Source: Taklimakanibacter sp050246735
Lineage (GTDB): Bacteria; Pseudomonadota; Alphaproteobacteria; Rhizobiales; Aestuariivirgaceae
DNA length: 64,000 bases
Assembly: GCA_050246735.1 (NCBI GenBank)
Contig: JBFWVM010000004.1
Span: 310,001 to 374,000, forward strand
Direction of reading: 5' to 3'
Part shown: positions 41,573 through 48,718 of the stretch, one piece after another
Position numbering within the stretch: position 1 is the first letter of the stretch
Layout: each line of letters begins with the position of its first letter
Translations under genes and position numbers: made by a program
The notes under the pieces: model-generated
Database searches by the model: none
What the model was told of the DNA's origin: nothing
The model's input: the letters and a program-made list of their open reading frames with translations, nothing else

Positions 41573-41925
41573 CTATGCGGCGAGCGCCTCGCGCTCTCTC
41601 AGCGCCTCGGTCAGCGCGTCGCGGAACAGGGCGATCGGGCGCGCCAGACGGCCCGCCGGCGGGCGATGGACCAGCCACGACCGGACTTCCGGCGTGAAGC
41701 CCCTGGCCTCGACGACCACGATCTTCCTGCGCCATCGCCCGCCGGCGAGCGCTGCTTCCGTCACCAGCCCGATCCCGTGGCCGCGGGCGATCAGCGATAT
41801 GCGCAGCTCGGCGCTCAGGGCCTCTATGCCCACCATGAACGGCAGGCCGGCGGCCTCGAAACGGGTGCGCATATAGGTGCGAAAACCGCAGCCGCTCTCG
41901 TTCATCACCCAGGGGAAGCGTCGCG
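41573..41925 (-). pseudogene. LysR-family regulator, C-terminal remnant
   Basis: The frame encodes only the second half of a LysR effector domain: PWVMNESGCGFRTYMRTRF, EALSAELRISLIARGHGIGLVTEAAL and the usual C-terminal region. The helix-turn-helix and first lobe (about 170 residues) are missing. Upstream the similarity stops at about 41925, where the remnant of a divergent MFS gene begins. The likely cause is one deletion that removed the 5' halves of a divergent regulator-transporter pair. Confidence 0.75.
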
Positions 41926-42668
41926 TCCGCTCGCGAGCTTTCTTGCCGCGCATTGGGGATGGCGGGCGTTCTACGGAACGACCGGCGCCGCCATGACGGC
42001 GCTCGGCATCGTCCTCGCCTTTCGCCTCCCATCCCGCCTGCCCGGCGGCTCGACCTCCTATCCGGCGCTCCTCGCCTCCCTGTGGACGCTCCTGCGCGCG
42101 GAAAGGGTGCTGCGCCGCCGGTCATGCACGGCGGGCCTGGTCATGGCCGCCTTCCAGCCTGTTCTGGTCGACGGTCGCGCTCAGGCTGTCGCAGCCGCCT
42201 TTCGGACTGGGGCAGAACGGGATAGCTCTCTTCGCCCTGGTCGGCGCCGGCGGCGCTTGCGCCACATCCTTCTTCGGCCGGCTCGGCGACCGCGGCCATA
42301 CGCATGCGGCAACGCTCGCTTCGCATGCCCTCCTCGTCGCCGCCATGGGCCTGGTGGCATGGGCCGGACGCGACGGCCATGGCGATGCCCTCGTCCCTCT
42401 CGCCGCGATGGGCGTCGGCGCCTTCCTGCTCGATTTCGCCGTCACCGGCGACCAGACGCTGGGCCGCAGAGCCGTCAACCTGCTCAACCCCAGACAGCGC
42501 GGCCGTCTCAACGGCATATTCGTCGGCCTCTTCTTCATCGGCGGCGCGGCTGGATCGGCGCTCTTCGGACTGCTCTTCGCCCATGGCGGCTGGCCGGCGG
42601 TGTGCGCCGCCGGCACCGTCATCGGCCTTGCGGCTTTCGCCGCGCAGGTGTCCGGACCGTCTTCCTGA
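41918..42668 (+). pseudogene. MFS transporter, 5'-truncated and frameshifted
   Basis: Similarity starts abruptly with RPLASFLAAHWGWRAFYG, a mid-protein MFS segment (near TM5-6); the first half is missing. The frame then shifts near 42150: upstream frame AGLVMAAF, downstream frame SLFWSTVALRLSQPPFGLGQNGIALFALVGAGG, consistent with one extra C in TTCC. The rest runs with MFS helices to SGPSS at 42668. Not functional as it stands. The partner LysR remnant lies on the other strand. Confidence 0.8.
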
Positions 42669-42742
42669 AGCCGCCGGCAATGAGTTGCCCGAAACCGGCT
42701 CCTGCTTCTATTATCGCCGCCTTTCGGGGGGACGGCTCCATC

Positions 42743-42988
42743 ATGGGCGCAATCGTTTCTATGTTCGACCAGATCCTGGTCAGGGTGAACTGCAAGGACT
42801 GCGGCCCGAGCGAGGTCAAGGTCGGACGGTTGATCGGCAAGGCCGCATTCGCCTGCGAGAGCTGCGGACAGGACCTGCGTCTGGACGAAGAGCCGCTCAA
42901 GTCGCATCTCGCCATGCTGGCCGACAGCGCCACCCGCATCGATGCCAAGCGGAAGCGCAGCGGCTATGTCGTCAGGCCTCCCGGCTAG
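42743..42988 (+). CDS. Small zinc-ribbon-like protein
   Basis: An 81-residue protein starting MGAIVSMFDQILVRVNCKDCG (alternative ATG 42761). Two Cys pairs, VNCKDCG and FACESCGQ, separated by 18 residues, form a likely zinc ribbon; the C-terminus is basic. A GGGGGGAC run precedes the start. Family unknown; may bind nucleic acid. Confidence 0.65.
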   Translation: MGAIVSMFDQILVRVNCKDCGPSEVKVGRLIGKAAFACESCGQDLRLDEEPLKSHLAMLADSATRIDAKRKRSGYVVRPPG

Positions 42989-43029
42989 CCAACGCTCCGT
43001 CTCGCAGACGAAACCGGACGCCGAGACAG

Positions 43030-43413
43030 CTACATCACCGGAGTGGCGAAAAAGCAGATCACGCCATGACGCGGCGGCGTGCGATCGCGGTCGTAGATGC
43101 AGGCATAGAACAAGTGATCGGCGTTGGGCGGACTCTGGATACGGCTCCAGGGCACGACGGCATCGATCGGTGCCTGAGCCGCCGGGTTGACGGTGCGCGC
43201 CTGATCGGCCGTCATGGTGAGGCGGTAGCCCTCGCGGACTTCGCTGACCCAGGCAGGATCGACAGGCGCGCAATCATGGCCGCCGCAGCAGTTCGATTGA
43301 TAGACGGGGTCGGCCGTCGAGCTGTACCAGTCGTGAGCCTCCGACAGTTTGGTCCCTAAAAGATATATCCACGCTGCGATGAGCAACATGAACAGCGGCC
43401 AGGGTTTCGTCAT
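43030..43413 (-). CDS. Exported protein with CCGGHDC motif
   Basis: A 127-residue protein with an N-terminal hydrophobic segment (WPLFMLLIAAWIYLLGTKLSEA) acting as signal peptide or anchor. The mature part has HDWYSSTADPVYQSNCCGGHDCAPVD and a C-terminal ADHLFYACIYDRDRTPPRHGVICFF, with Cys and His residues that could bind a metal or form disulphides. Such proteins are common in Rhizobiales and uncharacterised. ATG 43449 is an alternative start. Confidence 0.72.
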   Translation of the reverse strand: MTKPWPLFMLLIAAWIYLLGTKLSEAHDWYSSTADPVYQSNCCGGHDCAPVDPAWVSEVREGYRLTMTADQARTVNPAAQAPIDAVVPWSRIQSPPNADHLFYACIYDRDRTPPRHGVICFFATPVM

Positions 43414-43614
43414 GCGGCGGCTCCAATTCAACCAATCCAGTTGTCGCAACCGGCCGTCAGGATGGGGACATCCCCGGTGTATGCCCGCCTCGCAATCAGA
43501 GCAGAGGTCGGTGTCTGGTTAATTGTTCCGACGAATGTAGGTTCCGCGGTCGCAATGATGCCCAGATTGCATAAGCGCTCGCAATTCCGGCGCCGTCGAA
43601 CTCGAGAAAACAGG

Positions 43615-43818
43615 TCAGGCGCGCTCGGGTGCGTCCTTGCCCCGCTCTTCGACGGGCTGATGCTTGCGGCGGTCGGGGGGTTCGATCTCGGGATGCGGCA
43701 AAGGCTTGCCGGGCTCCGGCGGCACAGGCGCCGGCGATGGCACCGGCGGCACAGGCGCCGGCGATGGCACCGGCGGCTCCGGCACTTCCGGTGTTTCGGG
43801 CGTGGGAATGGTGGCCAT
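43615..43818 (-). CDS. Small proline-rich protein
   Basis: A 67-residue protein, MATIPTPETPEVPEPP and onward, one third Pro. The middle holds a nine-residue unit PVPSPAPVP repeated in tandem, matching a 27-base DNA repeat at 43721-43774. The C-terminus is charged. AGGA precedes the start by a few bases. Probably disordered; no signal peptide. A possible stress promoter lies just upstream. Confidence 0.6.
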   Translation of the reverse strand: MATIPTPETPEVPEPPVPSPAPVPPVPSPAPVPPEPGKPLPHPEIEPPDRRKHQPVEERGKDAPERA

Positions 43819-43826
43819 AGATCCTG

Positions 43827-43851
43827 AACCCCGGAGTCCGCGTCGGGTTCC
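43827..43851 (-). promoter_or_regulatory. EcfG-like promoter before the proline-rich gene
   Basis: On the minus strand GGAAC is followed after 16 bases by GGTT (one mismatch from CGTT), ending nine bases before the start codon, which would give a near-leaderless mRNA. The short distance weakens the call. Confidence 0.35.
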
Positions 43852-44012
43852 CGCGGGGGGAAAGGCTTCTGAAAATGACGAACGATGTCTGCGGCCTCGC
43901 CGCTCGGCAGCGGCGCGGATCGGACCAGGGATCCGGGAACCCTTTCCGCGCCACGGACGTCTTCATAGGGTCCCGCACATCAAACGTTCTAGCGACGTCG
44001 TTGCGGGACAGG

Positions 44013-44046
44013 GCCGGTCCGAGCTGCATTTGCAAACCGGACCGGC
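44013..44046. repeat. Inverted repeat in the intergenic region
   Basis: GCCGGTCCG and CGGACCGGC, nine bases each, spaced by 16. It lies between the proline-rich gene and the small membrane protein gene and has no T-run. It could be part of a leader or a binding site. The rest of this 270-base region shows only a possible GGAAC-N17-CGTC element at 43936-43961. Confidence 0.55.
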
Positions 44047-44092
44047 TTCTTCAGCAGAGCCGGTTCGCCTGAACTGAGAAAGCGAGCGCAAC

Positions 44093-44296
44093 GTGAACAT
44101 GCTGGATTTGGCTGGCACATGGTGGGCGGCCATCATCGTGCTTTCGACGACGATACTGGGTGCCGGCCTGGGCTATGGCGTCTGGGCCGCCCGGCATGCG
44201 CCGAGAGACGCGAGAACACTGCAGAAGAAGGATGCCGCCACCCGCGAGAACTACAATGACGCGGCGGTGGAAGAGCGCCCTATATTGAAAGACTGA
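44093..44296 (+). CDS. Small single-pass membrane protein
   Basis: A 67-residue protein, GTG 44093 or ATG 44099. One hydrophobic segment (WWAAIIVLSTTILGAGLGYGVW) is followed by a hydrophilic charged tail ending EERPILKD. Pattern typical of small stress-associated membrane proteins in Rhizobiales. No family assigned. Confidence 0.6.
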   Translation: MNMLDLAGTWWAAIIVLSTTILGAGLGYGVWAARHAPRDARTLQKKDAATRENYNDAAVEERPILKD

Positions 44297-44309
44297 GCCG
44301 ATCATCCGG

Positions 44310-44750
44310 TCACAGCGTGACATTCTGGCTGTGATTGCCGCCCGGACGCGACATGTCTCCCAGTGCCTGGCCGGTTCTGGCGCGAGCGCCCGTCATGGCC
44401 AGATCGCCGAGCGACACGATGCCCACGAGACGTTTTTCGCGGCTCAGCACCGGAAGCCGGCGCAGCTGCATGTCGCCCATGTTGGCCAGGACTTCCTCGG
44501 TGTCCTCGTCATCGTAGCAATATTTGACGTCGTGGCTCATGACGTCGGCCACCTTCGCATCCGGACCGCGGCCGGCGGCAACGGCGCGTATCGCGATGTC
44601 CCTGTCGGTGATCATGCCGATCAGCCGGTCATTCTCTCCGACGGGGATGGCGCCCGCATCGATCTGCGCCATGGTCGCCGCAGCATCCTGAATGGTGTCG
44701 CCGGGGTTGGCGAGCTGGACGTCGGAGCTCATGCAATCGCGTATCTTCAT
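44310..44750 (-). CDS. CBS-domain protein
   Basis: A 146-residue protein with two CBS domains: residues 1-60 (MKIRDCMSSDVQLANPGDTIQDAAATM, GMITDRDIAIR) and 65-125 (VADVMSHDVKYCYDDEDTEEVL, RRLPVLSREKRLVGIVSLGDLA). Stand-alone CBS pairs bind adenine nucleotides and act as sensors. ATG 44750 is preceded by AAGGAGAAGACACG. A perfect EcfG promoter lies 42 bases upstream. Confidence 0.93.
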   Translation of the reverse strand: MKIRDCMSSDVQLANPGDTIQDAAATMAQIDAGAIPVGENDRLIGMITDRDIAIRAVAAGRGPDAKVADVMSHDVKYCYDDEDTEEVLANMGDMQLRRLPVLSREKRLVGIVSLGDLAMTGARARTGQALGDMSRPGGNHSQNVTL

Positions 44751-44791
44751 CGTGTCTTCTCCTTGATCTGCGTCGACGCATATCCAAGAGG

Positions 44792-44816
44792 AACGATGCC
44801 GGGCTCCGGCGGTTCC
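44792..44816 (-). promoter_or_regulatory. EcfG promoter for the CBS-domain gene
   Basis: On the minus strand GGAAC and CGTT are separated by exactly 16 bases, a perfect match to the alphaproteobacterial general stress promoter, at a normal distance from the gene. Confidence 0.75.
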
Positions 44817-44857
44817 CTCGAGAAGCGGCAAGCCGGCGGGAACCGTGACGGCCCGCC

Positions 44858-45517
44858 ATGGTTGACGCTCACGCCATGGACCATATCAGAGGACTGCGTT
44901 TCGGCCCGCTCGGCTCGTCGGCGATGCATCTGTGCGTAGACATGCAGGCGATGTTCGCCGACGATACGCCCTGGGCGTCGGGCGCCGTCAGATCGATCCT
45001 GCCGGCGGTAAGGGAAATCTGCACATATAAGGCCGCCAGCACCATCTTCACGCGGTTTCTGTGCCCGCGCGACGGGCGCGCTCTGTGCGGTCAATGGCGG
45101 CATTTCTATTCCGATTGCCCGCAGATGCTCGCGGCCGATCCACGCCTCTTCGACATCGTACCCGAACTCGTGCCGTTCGTTCCGCCCGGCCGGCTGGCCG
45201 ATCGATATGTCTTCTCCGTCTTCGAGATCGCCGGTCTGCGGCCGCTGCTCGAGGCGCGCGGCGTGGATACGCTCGTCTTCAGCGGCGTCGAGACCGATGT
45301 CTGCGTCCTCGCTTCGGTCCTGAGGGCCATCGACATCGGCTATCGCGTCGTCGTGGTCGAGGATGCCGTCGCGAGCTCCAATGCGCGAGGCCATGACGCG
45401 GCGTTGCGCGGCATCTTCCCGCGCTTCGACCAGCAGATCGAGACGGTGCGCGTCGCCGAGCTCATGGGCCAATGGGGCCATGCCCGGCCGGAGCTTCCCA
45501 TATCGCCGCTGCAATGA
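44858..45517 (+). CDS. Isochorismatase-like cysteine hydrolase
   Basis: A 219-residue protein (alternative ATG 44876). Isochorismatase fold: catalytic Asp in LCVDMQAMFAD, nucleophile Cys in FSGVETDVCVLASVLRAIDIGYRVVVVEDA. The Lys normally found after the second strand appears as Arg in TIFTRFLCP. Members hydrolyse amides such as nicotinamide or carbamoyl compounds; substrate unknown. Confidence 0.85.
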   Translation: MVDAHAMDHIRGLRFGPLGSSAMHLCVDMQAMFADDTPWASGAVRSILPAVREICTYKAASTIFTRFLCPRDGRALCGQWRHFYSDCPQMLAADPRLFDIVPELVPFVPPGRLADRYVFSVFEIAGLRPLLEARGVDTLVFSGVETDVCVLASVLRAIDIGYRVVVVEDAVASSNARGHDAALRGIFPRFDQQIETVRVAELMGQWGHARPELPISPLQ

Positions 45518-45829
45518 CGCCGGCAGGGCAGGCGATCGAGCCCGGCGTGGCCGCGCGAAAATGCGCCCGGCGGCCGCCGAAGCGTGAGGGAGATCGCGAC
45601 ATATGGGATGTGTGCGGACCCGCCCCCCGGTGACGACGGCGGGGCGGGTCCCTACAGACCAGAAGGAGCCTCTGAGGAGGCCGCCGACCTAATGCGCCAG
45701 CACGGCCGAAGTTCCAGACCGAGACCATCGAAGGTCCGCGCAGCCTGCTCGCTCGATTCCGCATGTTCCCGGCGATTTTGGAACGAACTCCGCACCCGCG
45801 CCATTGCCCGCCTGGCAAGGAGACCCGCT
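45518..45829. other. Intergenic region with a GC-rich hairpin
   Basis: About 310 bases. At 45616-45651 an 11-base perfect inverted repeat GGACCCGCCCC / GGGGCGGGTCC forms a strong stem, probably ending transcription of the cysteine hydrolase gene although no T-run follows. A GGAAC-N17-CATT element at 45780-45805 may drive the alcohol dehydrogenase gene. No gene seen. Confidence 0.5.
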
Positions 45830-46999
45830 ATGAAAGCGATCACATGGCACGGCAAGGCCGATATGCGCTGCGAGAACGTCGCGGATCCCCGCATCGAGCA
45901 TCCGCGTGACGCCATCATCAAGGTGACCTCCTGCGCCATTTGCGGATCCGATCTTCATATCTATGGCGGCCTGATTCCCTCGATGGAGGCCGGCGACGTC
46001 ATGGGACATGAGACGATGGGCGAAGTCGTCGAGGTGGGCTCGGCCGTCAAGACGCTCAAGGCCGGCGACCGGGTGGTCGTCCCGTTCACCATCGCCTGCG
46101 GCGAGTGCTTCTTCTGCGAGCGTGGCTTCTTCTCGGCCTGCGAACGCTCCAATCCCAATCACCGGGCGGCCGAGAAGCTGTGGGGGCATTCGCCGGCCGG
46201 ACTGTTCGGCTATTCCCACATGCTCGGCGGCTATGCCGGCGGCCAGGCGGAATATCTGCGCGTGCCCTACGCCGATGTCGGCGCCTTCAAGGTGCCGGAC
46301 GGCATCGATGACGATCGGGTGCTCTTTCTTTCGGACATCTTCCCGACCGGCTACATGGCGGCCGACTTCTGCAATATCGAGCGGGGCGACACGATCGCGG
46401 TGTGGGGCTGCGGTCCGGTCGGACAGATGGCCATCCGCAGTGCCCGGATGCTCGGCGCCGAGCGCATCATCGCCATCGACACCGTCCCTGAGAGGCTGGC
46501 TCTCGCCAGGGAGAGCGATGCCGTCACCGTCGATTTTCTGGCGGAAGACGTCTATGACCGGATCCAGGACCTGACCGGCGGGCGCGGCGCCGATGCCTGC
46601 ATCGATGCGGTCGGGACGGAGCCAGAGACCAATTCGAGCTTCTATGCCGTGATCGACCGGGTGAAGGTCGCCACCTTCATGGGCACGGACCGTCCGCATG
46701 TGCTGCGCCAGGCCATCCACTGCTGCCGCAATTTCGGCACGGTCTCGGTGGTCGGCGTCTATGGCGGCTTTCTCGACAAGATCCCGATCGGCTCGGCGCT
46801 CAACCGCGGCCTGACGTTCCGCATGGCGCAGACGCCGGTCCAGCATTACATGCCCCTGCTTTTCGAGAAGATCGAAAGCGGCGAGTTCGATCCGTCTTTC
46901 GTGATCACTCATCGCGCTTCGCTCGAAGAAGGGCCGGCACTCTACAAGACGTTCAGGGACAAGGAGGACGGCTGCATCAAGGTGGTTCTCAAGCCTTGA
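45830..46999 (+). CDS. Zinc-dependent alcohol dehydrogenase
   Basis: A 389-residue MDR-family enzyme from ATG 45830 behind AAGGAGACCCGCT. Catalytic zinc: Cys in AICGSDLHIYGG and the His/Glu of GHETMGEVVEVG; structural zinc cysteines in CGECFFCERGFFSAC. Nucleotide motif VWGCGPVGQMA. Length and the DIFPTGYMAAD segment fit the glutathione-independent formaldehyde dehydrogenase/threonine dehydrogenase-like group. Followed by an SDR gene after 12 bases. Confidence 0.92.
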   Translation: MKAITWHGKADMRCENVADPRIEHPRDAIIKVTSCAICGSDLHIYGGLIPSMEAGDVMGHETMGEVVEVGSAVKTLKAGDRVVVPFTIACGECFFCERGFFSACERSNPNHRAAEKLWGHSPAGLFGYSHMLGGYAGGQAEYLRVPYADVGAFKVPDGIDDDRVLFLSDIFPTGYMAADFCNIERGDTIAVWGCGPVGQMAIRSARMLGAERIIAIDTVPERLALARESDAVTVDFLAEDVYDRIQDLTGGRGADACIDAVGTEPETNSSFYAVIDRVKVATFMGTDRPHVLRQAIHCCRNFGTVSVVGVYGGFLDKIPIGSALNRGLTFRMAQTPVQHYMPLLFEKIESGEFDPSFVITHRASLEEGPALYKTFRDKEDGCIKVVLKP

Positions 47000-47011
47000 G
47001 CAAATAGGACA

Positions 47012-47803
47012 ATGGAAGTGGACAAGAGAAAATTCGCCATCGTCACCGGCGCCAGCTCGGGCATCGGCTTCGAGCTCGCCAAGTGCTGCGCCAAGGACGG
47101 CTATGACCTTCTCATCGCCGCCGACGAAGAGAACATCGATGACGCCGCCGAGCGCCTGAGGACCTATGATGCCGACGTCGTGGCTCTCAGGGCCGATCTC
47201 GCGACGGTGGCCGGCGTGGACGCGCTGTGCGCGCGAGCGAAGGGGCGCGCCGTCGACGTGCTCCTGGCCAATGCCGGGCGTGGATTGGGCAAGGCGTTCC
47301 TCGACCAGGACTTCAACGACATCCTGCACGTGATCAACACCAACATCACCGGCACCGTCTATCTCATCCACCGGATCGGCCGGGAGATGCGCGGCAGGGC
47401 AAGCGGCAGGATCCTGATCACCGGCTCGATCGCGGGCTTCATGCCCGGCACCTATCAGGCCGTGTACAATGCCAGCAAGGCATTCCTCGATTCCTTTTCC
47501 TTCGCCCTGCGCGCCGAGCTCAAGGACAGCGGCGTCACGGTGACCTGCCTGATGCCCGGCGCCACCGAAACCGACTTCTTCGAGAGAGCCGATCTCCTCG
47601 ACACCAGGATCGGCCAGAGCAAGAAGGACGATCCGGCCGACGTCGCGAGGACAGGCTACGACGCCATGCTGCGCGGCGATGGCGATGTGGTCAGCGGCTG
47701 GCACAACAAGCTGCAATCGGCCATCGCCAACGTGACGCCCTCGGCCATGCTGGCCGAACAGCATCGCAAGATGGCGGAGCCGGGCTCGGCCGGCAAGAGC
47801 TAG
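47012..47803 (+). CDS. SDR family oxidoreductase
   Basis: A 263-residue short-chain dehydrogenase with AIVTGASSGIGFELAKC, LLANAGRGLG, the catalytic Ser in LITGSIAGFMP and Tyr/Lys in YNASKAFLDSF. The C-terminal 60 residues differ from metabolic SDRs and resemble the DltE-like group. Co-transcribed with the alcohol dehydrogenase. Substrate unknown. Confidence 0.9.
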   Translation: MEVDKRKFAIVTGASSGIGFELAKCCAKDGYDLLIAADEENIDDAAERLRTYDADVVALRADLATVAGVDALCARAKGRAVDVLLANAGRGLGKAFLDQDFNDILHVINTNITGTVYLIHRIGREMRGRASGRILITGSIAGFMPGTYQAVYNASKAFLDSFSFALRAELKDSGVTVTCLMPGATETDFFERADLLDTRIGQSKKDDPADVARTGYDAMLRGDGDVVSGWHNKLQSAIANVTPSAMLAEQHRKMAEPGSAGKS

Positions 47804-47825
47804 AGCGAGATGAGCATACGTCGAC

Positions 47826-47992
47826 CCACAATCCTCATCCTGAGGTGCCCGCCGCAGGCGGGCCTCGAAGGGTGGCAAGCGGCAGGCTCTCTGTGCCTGG
47901 ACCATGCTTCGAGGCTCGCTCTCGCCTTCGCGAAGCCGAGGCTTCGCCTCGGCGGAGCAAGGTCGCGAGCGCCTCAGCACGAGGGTGACAAG
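47826..47992. repeat. Rhizobial-type intergenic palindromic repeat
   Basis: Begins TCCTCATCCTGAGGTGCCCG and ends with GCGCCTCAGCACGAGGGTGA, with inner arms GCCTCGAAGG and CATGCTTCGAGGC. This composite palindrome is of a kind seen many times between genes in Rhizobiales genomes. It fills most of the gap between the SDR and the DUF4142 gene. No coding sequence in it. Confidence 0.75.
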
Positions 47993-48066
47993 TGGAGCGA
48001 CTCTTTCTCAAGTCTTCTCGCCCCAGCCGCCGCGGCTTTCGGAAGACTCGCGGCGGCGGGCGCGCC

Positions 48067-48579
48067 TCAACTCTGCGCCGCGCTGATCTTCTTGATCATG
48101 TCGTAGTGCATCTGGAGCGTCGGCAGGGTCTTGATGGCGAAGGCCTGGAGCGCCGCGTCGTCGCCGTGCTTGCCATAGTCGTCGAACAGCATGACGGCTT
48201 CCTCATGCGCCTTGACCTGCATCTCGACATAGCTCGCACCGGCCCCCTCGCCCGCCGCTTTGAGCTCGTCGACCATCTTCTGGTGCTTTTCGTCGAGCTT
48301 CGCCGGCACGGTGTATTTGTCGGCGGCCGTCGATTTGAGCTCCTCGGCGGCGGCGGTGTGATCCTTGATCATCCGCTCGGCGAAGGATTTGATGTCGGCG
48401 TTCTTCGTCGACGCCGCCGCGATCTCGCTCGAGGCGATCTCGAACCGGCCGGCAACGCCCGCCTTTTCGACAAACTGGGCGGCGGTCGTGCCGCCGGCCC
48501 GGACGGGCGAGGATATCGCCAGCATGGCGGGAGCCAGTGGGAGCAGCAGGCTCATCCGGATGAATTCGCTGCGTTTCAT
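48067..48579 (-). CDS. DUF4142 exported protein
   Basis: A 170-residue protein with a signal peptide (MKRSEFIRMSLLLPLAPAMLAISSPVRA) and a DUF4142 domain, a ferritin-like four-helix bundle: FVEKAGVAGRFEIASSEIAAAST, SFAERMIKDHTAAAEELKS, FDDYGKHGDDAALQAFAIKTLPTLQMH. Function in the periplasm unknown; often linked to stress. A GGAAC-N17-CCTT element at 48615-48640 might be a weak stress promoter. Confidence 0.9.
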   Translation of the reverse strand: MKRSEFIRMSLLLPLAPAMLAISSPVRAGGTTAAQFVEKAGVAGRFEIASSEIAAASTKNADIKSFAERMIKDHTAAAEELKSTAADKYTVPAKLDEKHQKMVDELKAAGEGAGASYVEMQVKAHEEAVMLFDDYGKHGDDAALQAFAIKTLPTLQMHYDMIKKISAAQS

Positions 48580-48718
48580 GGGGGATTTTCCTTTCTATGC
48601 GCCAATCTGCCCGTCAAGGCGCCGATGGAAGCGATGGTTCCAAATCCGGTCTTTGGAACCGCGGCCGCGAGCCCCGGTTTCCCTGAAGGACCGCATCCAC
48701 CAGCGCCCGGGAGCCCTC

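Noticed and set aside
44839..44863. GGAAC-N16-GGTT overlapping the start of the cysteine hydrolase gene
   Set aside because: As a promoter it would put the transcription start inside the annotated start region; only credible if translation begins at 44876.
45689..47980. 763-codon open frame on the minus strand
   Set aside because: It lies antisense to the alcohol dehydrogenase and SDR genes, which carry clear family motifs; high GC leaves long antisense frames. Its translation has no recognisable domain.
48655..48679. GGAAC-N16-GGTT before the ThDP enzyme gene
   Set aside because: Plausible stress promoter, but one mismatch in a very GC-rich stretch; kept out of the feature list as too weak alone.
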